DNA from: CAZMNY01 sp964567745
GTDB taxonomy: Bacteria; Planctomycetota; Planctomycetia; Pirellulales; Pirellulaceae
Direction: 5' to 3'
Assembly: GCA_964567745.1 (NCBI GenBank)
Contig: CAZMNY010000019.1
Location: 1-64,000 of the forward strand
Length of the DNA: 64,000 nt
Part shown: positions 43,252 to 52,236 of the stretch, in pieces
Layout: each line of letters begins with the position of its first letter
Position numbering within the stretch: the first letter of the stretch is position 1
Made by a program: the position numbers and the translations under genes
The notes under the pieces: generated by a model
What the model was told of the DNA's origin: nothing
The model's input: the letters and a program-made list of their open reading frames with translations, nothing else
The model's database searches: none

Positions 43252-44646
43252 ATGACGACACGTAGAGATTTCCTCAAAACGTCCGCGATTGCGACCGGCT
43301 CGGTTGCTCTTACCTCGACGCAGGATCACGTGCTCGCCGCTCCGGTTGCGACAGCTGCGCCTCGCCGATTTGTCTTCATCAGAAAGTCAAACGGTGTGCG
43401 GCCCAACGAAGTCGCTCTACCAACGTTCAGCGACAAGGAAAGATCGCTGGACGCCAAGAAGCAGGCGATGGAGGTCGACCTGGAAAAGCATGAGCTGCCC
43501 GTTTGGCTGCGCGGACTGGAAGAGCACAAAAAGCACATGACCATCCTGCACGGTTTGTCGTGCAAGATGAGTGAGAATGGCCATTGGTCTTATTCATCCG
43601 TCATGGGCGCCTACAAATCGGGCCGCAACTCATTGAGCGGCATCAAGCGAGCGACGATTGACTTTGAGCTCGCCAGGCTTTTCCCGTCGCCATTTGGGCA
43701 CGTCGAGCTGTCGCTGACAGGGAGTTACAGCAACTTCAGGCAGGGAATCGTCGCCGGCTATTCCGCACCGGCGCCGCATCAGCGCAACTACTGCTATGCC
43801 GATCCGCAGACGGCTTACAACGAGCTGTTCAAGTCCGTCACAGATACCGGCGCGGTGGATTCCGAAAACCAAATGTTAAAGTTTTTGCAGGAAGATGAGG
43901 CATTCAAGACGCGAGTTCTCAAAGGTCGCGAGAAACTCAAACTCAGTAATCACATCAAGTCGATCGAATCGATTCGTGAGCGAAACAAGCAAGTCGAAAA
44001 AATGGCCTCATCGATCGCGAAACACCTGCCAGAAATTGACAAGACTCACGCCGGCGGCGGGCCCAACGCCAGTACGCCTGAAAAGCAACAAGCATTCACT
44101 GAGATTCTCACCGCGGCTTTGATCACTGGTTTGACTAATGTCGTGACCTTCACGATTGATGAGTTGTCGACGCCTGTCAAAGGATTGTCCGGCAACGAGG
44201 GCGATCATATCTCGATCCACGAACTCGGCCATAACGGCGGATATAGCGGCGTGTCGGCGGACAAGATTCGCGAGAAAATTAGGATTGGCCACATTGCTCA
44301 GGTCACCGCGATCGTCGATCGACTCAAGCGGACCCCCGAAGGCGCTGGCAACATGTTTGACAACACGATGATCCTTTACTTTCCCGAGAACGGTGAGGGC
44401 CATCACAGCTGGGGCACGGAGGCACCGTTCGTCATCCTGGCGGGTGAAAATTGCAAACTGAATCTCGCCGGACGTTATCTCCGTCTACCGTATCACGGAA
44501 CGGCGGGCCACAAAACGATCGGCAATCTGTACACGACTCTGCTTAACGCTCACGGCAACCCGATTGAACACTACGGTGACCTCGATCTCGAGATGTCGCG
44601 TAAGAAACTGGATCAGAATGGCGCAATCAAACAACTGATGGCCTAG
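43252..44646 (+). CDS. DUF1552 family protein, Tat-exported (first copy)
   Basis: 464 residues. Twin-arginine signal TTRRDFLKTSAIATGSVAL at the start. Family segments: GVRPNEVALP, HKKHMTILHGLSCKMSENGH, a long helix (EKLKLSNHIKSIESIRERNK), TNVVTFTIDELSTPVKGL, DHISIHELGHNGG and NTMILYFPENGEGHHSWG. The HELGHN and GEGHHSWG segments contain conserved His residues that could bind metal. Preceded by AAGGGAACGTC as ribosome site. DUF1552 proteins nearly always sit beside DUF1592-type cytochromes, as here on both sides, and are thought to act with them; activity is unproven. Confidence 0.92.
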   Translation: MTTRRDFLKTSAIATGSVALTSTQDHVLAAPVATAAPRRFVFIRKSNGVRPNEVALPTFSDKERSLDAKKQAMEVDLEKHELPVWLRGLEEHKKHMTILHGLSCKMSENGHWSYSSVMGAYKSGRNSLSGIKRATIDFELARLFPSPFGHVELSLTGSYSNFRQGIVAGYSAPAPHQRNYCYADPQTAYNELFKSVTDTGAVDSENQMLKFLQEDEAFKTRVLKGREKLKLSNHIKSIESIRERNKQVEKMASSIAKHLPEIDKTHAGGGPNASTPEKQQAFTEILTAALITGLTNVVTFTIDELSTPVKGLSGNEGDHISIHELGHNGGYSGVSADKIREKIRIGHIAQVTAIVDRLKRTPEGAGNMFDNTMILYFPENGEGHHSWGTEAPFVILAGENCKLNLAGRYLRLPYHGTAGHKTIGNLYTTLLNAHGNPIEHYGDLDLEMSRKKLDQNGAIKQLMA

Positions 44647-44660
44647 TGGGATCCTCGTCT

Positions 44661-47174
44661 ATGACGCTTCGCCAAGTCACGATCGCCTGTTTGGGAACAC
44701 TGCTGTTCGCCGTAACGACGTGCGCAGGCGGAGACGACGGCGCGGAGTCGAGTTCAGCAGTTTTCGACTCGACGGTGCTTCCTTTCGTTCAGTCCCATTG
44801 CGTCAAATGTCATGGGCCGACGAAGAGCAAGGGCGGGATCACGCTGCACAAGCTGGCAAGCCGGTCGATGACTGACGATGTGGAACTGTGGGAACAGGTC
44901 TTGGAGATGCTCGAGAGCGGCGAGATGCCGCCGATCGATGAGAAGCAGCCGAGTCAGGCGGATCGAGCAACAGTTATCCAATGGATCGAAGGCAGGTTGC
45001 GTGATCACATTGCGAATGCAGGCGCGCTGCAAGCGCCCTTGGCGCGACGGCTGACGAACTTCGAATATGAAAACACGATGCGCGATCTGCTTGGTTTCGA
45101 GTTGAAGCTGATCGACTATCTGCCGAAAGATCCGGTTAAGCCGTACCGATTCAATAACTCGGCGGAGTTCATGCGATTGGGTCCGGAGCAGATCGATCGA
45201 TACCTCGAATGCGCGCGTCGAGCGATGGCGAGCGCGATCGTCGCCCCAACTCCGCCGGCTGTGCATAAGTTGCGACGCGAATTCCAACCGTACGGCTTGG
45301 ACAAGGGGCTCGGGCTCGATGAAGTTGGCGTCTGGGGAAATCGTCGGCACAGTCCCGCTCATGGAATCGGGCTCAAGAGTTTCCCCAAGAGAGGCGAGTA
45401 TCGCATTCGAGTTAAGGCGTCAGCCATTTTGCCGAGCGGCGTGAAGGAACTGCCATTGCGGTTGGTGATGGGGTACGGCCTGAACGTCAACAGCGCAACT
45501 CAGCAGATTGAGCCGGTCGGGACGGTTCGCCTGAGCAACAGTCCGGACAATCCAGAAGTCTTCGAGTTTCGCGGGCGAATCGAAAACTATCCGGTGCAAC
45601 CCGGACGAGTCGTTCGAGGAAAGCGCCAGCCCGACTCGCTGGTCATCACGCCGCAGAATATCTACGACGACGGCACGCTCAACGACGGACGCCGAGACTT
45701 GGCCATGCCGAGAGCAGTGATTCATTGGATTGAGTTTGAGTCGCCCATCGTCAGCCAGTGGCCGCCCGAACATCACAGGCAGATTCTGTTTGATTCGCCG
45801 CTGCATGCGAGCGATCCGAAGAAGTACGTTCGTGAGGTGTTAACGCGATTCATGCGCCGCGCGTTTCGTCGGCCCGCCACTGTGGACGAAGTCGATCGCT
45901 TTGTCCGTATCTACGAGTTGGTCGCGCCGGAATTGGAATCGCTTGAAGCGGCAATGCGCGAGACCTTGGCTATGGTGTTGGTTTCGCCGCAATTCATGTA
46001 TCACACTGTTGCGGCTGAGGGAGTTGTCTCGAGGCAGTACGAGCTGGCATCGAAACTGTCCTATTTTCTATGGGGCAGCATGCCGGATGACGAGCTATTG
46101 CGTTTGGCCGCCGCAGGCAAACTCGACGAACCGGAAAGCATAGCCAAACAAGTGCGACGCCTGTTAGCCGACGAACGCTCGCTTCATTTCGTCGACAATT
46201 TCGCGACTCAATGGCTGAGCCTCTCCAAGCTGAAGTCCGTACCAATCAATCGCGAGTTGTTTCCCCGCTTTCTCTATTACGTCGCGGTCGGCGAGAGACG
46301 CGGCACGGAAGTGCCATACCGTCCCACGATCCGGGACTACATGCACGCGGAAACGGTTGGCTTTGTTGCTGAACTGCTTCGCCGCAACGTCAGCGTTCTC
46401 AACATTGTCGATTCAGATTTCGCGTATTTGAATCAGCCTTTAGCGGCGCACTACGGAGTCGCCGGTGTCCAGGGCGATGAACTAAGGCCTGTCGCCATCA
46501 ATTCCGGCCAACGACTCGGCGGGTTGTTGACACACGGCTCCATTTTGATCGGCAACGGGACGGGCTCCGCCCCGCATCCCATTTATCGAGCCGTTTGGCT
46601 GCGCGAAGCTATCTTGGGCGACGAGGTTCCGCCGCCTCCGGCTGACGTGCCGGCTCTGTCTGATTCAGCGGGCGACTCGGCCGAAAAGGCGTTGACGATT
46701 GCGGATCTGTTGCGACGGCATCGAAAAAAGGAGAGTTGTAACGACTGCCACTCACGACTCGACCCGTGGGGCCTGCCGTTCGAACGATACAACGCGATTG
46801 GAAAGTTCCAGCCGCTCGTGCCGAAGGAAGGCGCGCGGGTCAGCGGCTTTAGCAAACAGACGCACAGAGATTTGGCTGGCTATGCCGCCTATCTTGAGTC
46901 GATCAATACGAACAAAGTGGAAGCCCAAGCTCGAGTTCCGCAGGGACCACTGGTTGATGGAATGCGGGACCTGAAAGAGTATCTGCTTCAGCATCGAAAA
47001 GACGACATCGCGGAAAACGTGCTTCGCCGTTTGCTAACCTATGGGATCGGTCGCGAACTTTCCTGGCGCGATCGTTTCGCAGTCGAGGAGATGGTCGTGC
47101 TGGCGGAGAAGCGAGATTACAAAATGCAGGACATGATAATATTGATTTGTCAGAGTCCGTTGTTCCAGAAATAA
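44661..47174 (+). CDS. DUF1592-type planctomycete cytochrome (second copy)
   Basis: 837 residues from ATG 44661. A GTG at 44646 overlaps the preceding stop by one base and would add five residues. Signal peptide about 1-25. CxxCH in SHCVKCHGPTKSKGGITLHK, then EMLESGEMPPIDEKQPS. DUF1587 (LARRLTNFEYENTMRDLLGF), a carbohydrate-binding-like beta module (about 190-370), DUF1595 and DUF1592 (ASKLSYFLWGSMPDDELLRL), DUF1588 (LLTHGSILIGNGTGSAPHPI with a second CxxCH in SCNDCHSRLDPWG) and DUF1585 (RRLLTYGIGRELSWRD) follow in the standard order. This is the complete textbook architecture; compare the modified copy at 40131. The DUF1552 partner follows after 16 bases. Confidence 0.94.
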   Translation: MTLRQVTIACLGTLLFAVTTCAGGDDGAESSSAVFDSTVLPFVQSHCVKCHGPTKSKGGITLHKLASRSMTDDVELWEQVLEMLESGEMPPIDEKQPSQADRATVIQWIEGRLRDHIANAGALQAPLARRLTNFEYENTMRDLLGFELKLIDYLPKDPVKPYRFNNSAEFMRLGPEQIDRYLECARRAMASAIVAPTPPAVHKLRREFQPYGLDKGLGLDEVGVWGNRRHSPAHGIGLKSFPKRGEYRIRVKASAILPSGVKELPLRLVMGYGLNVNSATQQIEPVGTVRLSNSPDNPEVFEFRGRIENYPVQPGRVVRGKRQPDSLVITPQNIYDDGTLNDGRRDLAMPRAVIHWIEFESPIVSQWPPEHHRQILFDSPLHASDPKKYVREVLTRFMRRAFRRPATVDEVDRFVRIYELVAPELESLEAAMRETLAMVLVSPQFMYHTVAAEGVVSRQYELASKLSYFLWGSMPDDELLRLAAAGKLDEPESIAKQVRRLLADERSLHFVDNFATQWLSLSKLKSVPINRELFPRFLYYVAVGERRGTEVPYRPTIRDYMHAETVGFVAELLRRNVSVLNIVDSDFAYLNQPLAAHYGVAGVQGDELRPVAINSGQRLGGLLTHGSILIGNGTGSAPHPIYRAVWLREAILGDEVPPPPADVPALSDSAGDSAEKALTIADLLRRHRKKESCNDCHSRLDPWGLPFERYNAIGKFQPLVPKEGARVSGFSKQTHRDLAGYAAYLESINTNKVEAQARVPQGPLVDGMRDLKEYLLQHRKDDIAENVLRRLLTYGIGRELSWRDRFAVEEMVVLAEKRDYKMQDMIILICQSPLFQK

Positions 47175-47190
47175 AGTAAGAGCAGAGATC

Positions 47191-48567
47191 ATGCCGCAAA
47201 AATCTTGGCATCTGAATCGTCGCCAATTGCTAAAGGGCGGCGGCGTTGCGCTTTCGTTGCCTCTTCTCAATGTCATGGAGCAGGCCGCTTCCGGTGCGAC
47301 GAACGGCGACGCCGAAAACGCACTACCCAAACGAATGCTGGTCAGTTACTTCGCCTACGGGGCCTACATGCCCAACGGCGCCAACGGCGTGCCAAGTCGC
47401 AACAACCCGCATCACGACTGGAGTTGGTGGCCCTGCTCAGAACCCGGCCCGCTCTCCTTCAACAAGTCATCCGCGCCGTTTGAACCGCTCAAAGACTATG
47501 TCAGCTACCTGCGCGGCCTCGACCACAAAGGTGGTTGGTTGATGGGCGGACACAGTAGCGGCGATGTGTTCGCAACTGGCGCCGATATGACCGAGCACGA
47601 GAAGACCAACAACATCTCGATCGATCAAGTCGCCGCCAATCTGCACGGCGCCAAGACTCGCTACCCATCTTTGGTATTGGGGACTGAAGGCGGGACGGGC
47701 TCGTATGGTTCGAGCAAAACCCTCTCGCATCGGGGCCCAGGCCGCCCCATTCCGTCAATGCACAAACCGCAGGAGATCTTCAATCGGTTGTTCAAGCCCT
47801 ACGCGGGCAAGGGTTTCGAGCAGGTGCGAGCCGGGTTGAAACGCGAGGCGAGCATACTCGATTTAATGCTCGAGAACAGTCGCAGTTTCAAGAACCGGCT
47901 CGGTCGTAACGATCAAGTCAAGGTCGATGAATACCTCGAATCCGTCCGCGAACTGGAACAACGGGTCGAGCGCACGAGCCAATGGACCCACACGCCGCTT
48001 CCTCGTGTCGAAACCAAAGGACTGAATGTCGAGGTGTCGCATCGAGAACCGCAGGAGTACATCCGCTGCATGTACGACTTGGCGTTTCTCGCCTTCCAAA
48101 CCGACTCGACACGCTTCGCCACACTCATGCTGGAAAGCGAACAATCGCAGGGCAGCGAGATGTGGAACTACGCGACTTATGTTCTCGATTACAAAGGCGC
48201 GACGCACGACATCGCTCACAAGAGACCGGCGGACTATTCAGGACAGTGGGATCGATGGCGAGCTGAACAGCACGCCTATTTCCTCAAGCGACTGCGAGAC
48301 ACGCCGGAAGGCGACGGCAATATGCTTGATCGCACGGTCACCCTTTGGGGTTCGGCCCACCCGCATGCGTCGCACAGTACCAAGAACTATCCTATTCAAT
48401 TGGCGGGCGGCAACAAACTTGGCTTCCAGCATGGAAAGTTGCACGCCTTTGAGGATGATAAAAAGGTTCCGTTGGCGAACCTGTTCGTCTCGATTCTCAA
48501 CTCGGTCGATGTGCCCGTTGAAAGATTTGCCGACAGCACAGGCAAGCTCAGCGAGATTCGGGGCTAA
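47191..48567 (+). CDS. DUF1552 family protein, Tat-exported (second copy)
   Basis: 458 residues. Twin-arginine signal LNRRQLLKGGGVALSLPLLN. Family segments: RMLVSYFAYGAYMPNG, YLRGLDHKGGWLMGGHSSGD, SIDQVAANLHGAKTRYPSLV, DQVKVDEYLESVRELEQRVE, and FATLMLESEQSQGSEMWNYA near the C-terminal third. It ends with TVTLWGSAHPHASHSTKNYP, GGNKLGFQHGKLHAF and VPLANLFVSILNSV. Its overall similarity to the copy at 43252 is modest, so the two pairs are unlikely to be a recent duplication. The SGNH gene follows 3 bases after the stop. Confidence 0.93.
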   Translation: MPQKSWHLNRRQLLKGGGVALSLPLLNVMEQAASGATNGDAENALPKRMLVSYFAYGAYMPNGANGVPSRNNPHHDWSWWPCSEPGPLSFNKSSAPFEPLKDYVSYLRGLDHKGGWLMGGHSSGDVFATGADMTEHEKTNNISIDQVAANLHGAKTRYPSLVLGTEGGTGSYGSSKTLSHRGPGRPIPSMHKPQEIFNRLFKPYAGKGFEQVRAGLKREASILDLMLENSRSFKNRLGRNDQVKVDEYLESVRELEQRVERTSQWTHTPLPRVETKGLNVEVSHREPQEYIRCMYDLAFLAFQTDSTRFATLMLESEQSQGSEMWNYATYVLDYKGATHDIAHKRPADYSGQWDRWRAEQHAYFLKRLRDTPEGDGNMLDRTVTLWGSAHPHASHSTKNYPIQLAGGNKLGFQHGKLHAFEDDKKVPLANLFVSILNSVDVPVERFADSTGKLSEIRG

Positions 48568-48570
48568 AGA

Positions 48571-49260
48571 ATGCGTTTCATCGCGGTAACCTCGTTCTGC
48601 TTCGTTCTCGTCGTACTCGGCGCCAGGACGCGATCCGCATTGGCGGAAGAGAGCATTCCGCGCGTGCTGATTCTCGGCGATAGCGTGTACCAACAACCCG
48701 CGCGAGAAGCGGCGAAGGAGCTTAAGGGGCGCGCGGAAGTCGTATTTGCCGCCATGGGTCCCGGCGAAGTTCGCAATTCGACAAAGGCGATCGAAGAATT
48801 ACCTCGGCTATTGGGCGAAAGCAAGTGGGATCTGATTCACTTCAATTTCGGCCTGGGCGATTTGGTTCACTGCGCGCCGAACATGAAGTCGTTTCGCGTG
48901 ATGGCGAGAGAGGCGGGCGGCGTGCGGGCAACGAGTCGCGATCAATACAAGAGGAATCTCGACGTGCTGGCCAAACGGCTTAAAGCAACCAAGGCCAAGC
49001 TGGTTTGGGCCCGCACCACGCCAATTCGCCACTCGTCGAGCAACGTTTTCGAGCTTGGATCCGAAATTCAATACAACACGATTGCTGATGAGGTGATGGG
49101 CGACCATCAAATTCCGACCAACGACATGTACGAATATGTGAAGAATTTGATCGACATGGAACGCCCTGCCAGTCACGGAGCCGATCCCTTCTTCTTCGAT
49201 CGAAAACCGCTTCACCCGCCCATTGTGAAAGCCATTGTCGAGCAGCTAGAGCTCCCTTGA
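48571..49260 (+). CDS. Secreted SGNH/GDSL-type hydrolase
   Basis: 229 residues with a signal peptide (about 1-25, ending SALA). Block I is PRVLILGDSVYQQPAR with the catalytic Ser in GDS. Block II/III positions fall in DLIHFNFGLGDLVH, where Gly and Asp/Asn are in place, and block V is the FFFDRKPLHPP segment with the D-x-x-H-like Asp and His. Family members are esterases, lipases or carbohydrate deacetylases. The three-base gap to the DUF1552 gene suggests an operon, so it may remove acyl groups from the substrate handled by the cytochrome/DUF1552 proteins; that link is an inference. Confidence 0.87.
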   Translation: MRFIAVTSFCFVLVVLGARTRSALAEESIPRVLILGDSVYQQPAREAAKELKGRAEVVFAAMGPGEVRNSTKAIEELPRLLGESKWDLIHFNFGLGDLVHCAPNMKSFRVMAREAGGVRATSRDQYKRNLDVLAKRLKATKAKLVWARTTPIRHSSSNVFELGSEIQYNTIADEVMGDHQIPTNDMYEYVKNLIDMERPASHGADPFFFDRKPLHPPIVKAIVEQLELP

Positions 49261-49373
49261 TCGATCGAATTGTTGACCGCTGCTCGCAATTCACGTTTCT
49301 CTGGAACTCGCGCCTGGGCGTGGCCGCGAGTTTTCTCGCGCGACGACTCACAACGAGGCGCGCTGGCGGCGGC

Positions 49374-49801
49374 TCAAATGAGCTTACAAAGTGCGTCGGT
49401 CAGAGATTTTTGTTTTGCCGCGGAGAGCTCGCCTGGATCGACGATACTAATCATCGATTTGCCTTTGAAATTGTCGCCGGCGGCTGCTTGCAACTCGGTC
49501 TTCAGTTGATCGCACGGCGATGCGCCGATTTGATTGGCGAGTGTCGTGAGCGACATTTCGATGCGGTCTTTTTTCCCGCGTATGTCGGCGTAAGGAAGCA
49601 AATACCGATTTCTTTTTCATCGACGGCTCCGCGAAGCCCCATTCCTCCGGCACCCCATTTGAAGCCGCCGCCGCTCTTCTTCCACTTGGCCATTAACGAC
49701 TTGAAATACTTACCGTTCTTCTGATCTGACTCATCATAGAACTGGCCTTCGTCCATCGTGCCAAAGCGGCACTTCTTCTTTTCATCGTAACGGGATGGCA
49801 T
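49374..49801 (-). CDS. Small protein of unknown function, one frameshift at a T6/A6 run
   Basis: The minus strand from ATG 49801 reads MPSRYDEKKKCRFGTMDEGQ, continuing through GKYFKSLMAKWKKSGGGFKW to EIGICFLTPTYAGKK. At a run of six A (49574-49569, minus strand) the frame is lost; the adjacent frame continues naturally with DRIEMSLTTLANQIG and ends at 49374 with SAAKQKSLTDALCKLI. The joined product is about 142 residues, mixed alpha/beta, without signal peptide. I do not recognise it. A one-base homopolymer error is the simplest explanation. It converges with the SGNH gene. Confidence 0.5.
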
Positions 49802-49900
49802 CTGGTTTCAGCTTTCAAATTGGATTGATGCGGCGTACGTTCAAGCCAGAATCGTTGAACGAAACCGTGCATCGGCTCTGGGCTGCAAACGTCGAGCTAG

Positions 49901-50362
49901 CGGATTGTACCGGGGAAGACGAAACCAGGACGGCTATCTCGCGAACACGTTTTCGTAACCGGAGCGAATACCCCGTGGGCGAATCCGAGGAACTTACTTC
50001 GATCGTTTTACGTCGTCTGCAAGCGGGCAGGGATCGAGGACGGTAAGCGGAACGGATCCGTCGACGTCCACTCGATTCGCGGAACGTTCGTTTCGCTTGC
50101 GATTGAGAACGGGGGAAGCCCGAAAGCGGTTCAAGAAATCGTCGGGCATTCGACGCTTAACCTGACGATGGGCGTCAACGCGAAAGCCGCCGACGCGGCA
50201 AAGCGGAAGGCGATCGACTGCTGGATCTCGCGACGTAATCCCGATGCAAAAACGCCGAGCTTGAATCTTGTGCGCATTCTGTGCGCGGATGGGGTCCTAA
50301 AGAGGACAAAACAGGCCAAAAACGGGGGAGTTGCGACTAGCTCAAACCGGCCCAAGAAATGA
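49901..50362 (+). pseudogene. Tyrosine recombinase (integrase) remnant next to tRNA-Asp
   Basis: An open frame without a start (a TAG lies at 49898-49900) reads 153 codons resembling the catalytic half of a phage/island integrase. HVFVTGANTPWANPRNLL and SFYVVCKRAGIEDGK are followed by VDVHSIRGTFVSLAIENG with the H-x-x-R motif and IVGHSTLNLTMGVNAKA with the second His. The catalytic Tyr, expected where the sequence reads GVN, is replaced by Asn. The N-terminal half and the first catalytic Arg are missing. It ends at TGA 50360-50362, 32 bases from the 3' end of the tRNA-Asp gene, the usual place for an integrase that uses a tRNA as attachment site. It is a dead relic. Confidence 0.8.
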
Positions 50363-50391
50363 AGAAACCCTGATAAAAACCAGGGTTTCTT
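50362..50391 (-). terminator. Hairpin terminator after tRNA-Asp
   Basis: AAGAAACCCTG and CAGGGTTTCTT (50362-50372 and 50381-50391) are 11-bp perfect arms around an eight-base A-rich loop, starting three bases after the tRNA 3' end on the minus strand. It overlaps the last base of the integrase remnant. Confidence 0.8.
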
Positions 50392-50394
50392 AAG

Positions 50395-50468
<74 letters not shown>

Positions 50469-50483
50469 AAAAAGGGAAACGCA

Positions 50484-50511
50484 ATTATAGCTTGCCGTTC
50501 GCCCCTGACAA
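50484..50511 (-). promoter_or_regulatory. Sigma-70 type promoter of tRNA-Asp
   Basis: On the minus strand TTGTCA (50511-50506) and TATAAT (50489-50484) are separated by 16 bases, and the tRNA 5' end lies 16 bases further on. The spacing and the perfect -10 make this a strong housekeeping promoter. Confidence 0.85.
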
Positions 50512-50691
50512 GCGGCCATTTGATTGCCTGCAAAACATTTACGGATGCCGTACGGGCACGCGCGATTTTGCTCTGTCATTTGGCCTTGCTGAGTCGTTTA
50601 TCGGCCGATTGCACTTGGTTTGTGAACTAGATTTTCAATGGATTGACGCGCGGAAGAAGAATGCGGCGGCCTAGGAGCAAAGGAAAGCACG

Positions 50692-50838
50692 ATGTGGGAA
50701 TTTGTATTTCAAGTTGGACAGAAGATTAATGATGTTGCTGGTCGTTACGATCGGCAAACTTGGGTCTACATTTTTGTCGGCGTCCTAGTGCTCGGCATGA
50801 TTTGTATGAAGGGATTCGGCTCCAGGACCAACTACTAA
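50692..50838 (+). CDS. 48-residue single-pass membrane microprotein
   Basis: ATG 50692 follows AAGGAAAG at good spacing. The product starts MWEFVFQVGQKINDVAGRYD, has one membrane helix (WVYIFVGVLVLGMICM, about 24-39) and ends KGFGSRTNY. The amphipathic front plus a helix plus a short basic tail looks like a real small membrane protein, and I recall very similar short proteins in other Pirellulales genomes, though this was not checked. The role is unknown. It is too short for ordinary ORF cut-offs and lies between the tRNA and the diguanylate cyclase gene. Confidence 0.75.
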   Translation: MWEFVFQVGQKINDVAGRYDRQTWVYIFVGVLVLGMICMKGFGSRTNY

Positions 50839-51003
50839 GTCAGCGTTGACCCGCTGCCTCTGAACCGTCTCCGATGCATTCTTCGGTGGTCATCGCCAAC
50901 GTTGGCCGCCGTTTCAATCACCGCAAAAACAAATCGAGCGCCTCGACCGTTCGGCGAACGCAACCTGTCGCCGACATCCGAGCCGCCAACGCGAGTCTAA
51001 GCA

Positions 51004-52116
51004 ATGGACATCTGGACAACCGGCATTCCAACGCCCCTTTCGCTGGCCATCGTCGCCGTGATCGGCTACTTCGTGGGCCGAGTTTTCGCCCGCCGTTCCG
51101 ATGCGGGCGGCAAAGCCAAGTGCGAACTGAAGCGAGCTTGGGCTGTGATCCGAGAACTCGAAGGCATTTCGCAGCAGGTCCGCCGCAATCTGGCCACCCA
51201 CCACTCCAACATCGCCGCCTTCAAGAAACGCGTCGACGAACTGAGTCGATCGTCGGAAGGCGATCCTTGGCGCGAACTGTCCGAGGAAGCCGAGCGGATG
51301 TTCAAGCCGACCCTCAAACTGTCGACTCAAATCGCACACGCCTACGACGAGATTCGACAACAAACCAACCAGCTTATGACTTTCACCGAAGTTCGCACCG
51401 ATCCGCTGACCGGTTTGCGGAATCGGCGTGCTCTCGACGAAGGACTCGTCACCCACTTCGCTTTGGCGTCAAGATATGGCGCGACGCTTTCGCTGGCCAT
51501 CTTCGATATCGATCACTTCAAAGCGGTCAACGACGGTCAAGGCCACCTGCAAGGCGATCATGTGCTCCAACAAGTCGCCCGTCTGCTCGACGATTCCGTT
51601 CGCGACACCGACGTCGCGGCGCGGTTTGGCGGTGAGGAGTTCGTGGTCCTGATGCCCGAGACGGATTTGATCGGCGCCGGGATCCTGGCCGAACGCGTAA
51701 GAAATCAAATCGAGGAACAGCTCTCCGTGACGGTCAGCGGCGGTCTGTCTCAACTCGGGCCAGGCGATAACCCGCGAACCTTGCTCTCACGCGCCGACGC
51801 GGCCCTCTACTGCGCCAAGTCGGCCGGCCGCAACTTCGTGTTTCAGCACACCGGTGACGAAGTCGAGCCGGTGACGGAACGTTCTCCCGCCGAGAATTGG
51901 CGCCCCAGCGACATTGCCAAGTGCGGAACACACGTCGCCGATTCGCCGGGAAGTCATAGCGAGTCGAGAACGAAGGCATCGCAGCGCGGATCGTCTAACG
52001 ATCGATCTGGTGACGAGGATCGACGCAGCTATAGCCGCAAACACAAGCTCGATCCGCCAATGCCGGCCGTCGACATCGATCCGCTCACGCAGGACCAGAC
52101 GTCCCACACGTCGTAG
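51004..52116 (+). CDS. Membrane-anchored diguanylate cyclase (GGDEF)
   Basis: 370 residues. One N-terminal membrane helix (about 9-27), then a helical linker (about 38-130) and the GGDEF domain from RTDPLTGLRNRRALDE (131-146) to about 295. The active-site motif is GGEEF at 209-213, with the metal Asp in LAIFDIDHFKAVND. An RxxD inhibitory site (RDTD, 200-203) sits five residues before it, so product inhibition by cyclic di-GMP is expected. The last 75 residues are polar and low in complexity (Ser/Arg/Asp) and probably disordered. It makes cyclic di-GMP, which controls attachment and motility. No sensor domain is seen beyond the helical linker. Confidence 0.95.
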   Translation: MDIWTTGIPTPLSLAIVAVIGYFVGRVFARRSDAGGKAKCELKRAWAVIRELEGISQQVRRNLATHHSNIAAFKKRVDELSRSSEGDPWRELSEEAERMFKPTLKLSTQIAHAYDEIRQQTNQLMTFTEVRTDPLTGLRNRRALDEGLVTHFALASRYGATLSLAIFDIDHFKAVNDGQGHLQGDHVLQQVARLLDDSVRDTDVAARFGGEEFVVLMPETDLIGAGILAERVRNQIEEQLSVTVSGGLSQLGPGDNPRTLLSRADAALYCAKSAGRNFVFQHTGDEVEPVTERSPAENWRPSDIAKCGTHVADSPGSHSESRTKASQRGSSNDRSGDEDRRSYSRKHKLDPPMPAVDIDPLTQDQTSHTS

Positions 52117-52236
52117 CGCCTGTCCGGCGTGTGTCCGGCCCAACTCGCCGAGGCCCGAGCGCGTTCAGTCCACGCTCGTCCTAATCGAAACCGCAAGAAA
52201 CAGCGTGCGCTCGGACCACTGACTCTTTCCGCGAAT

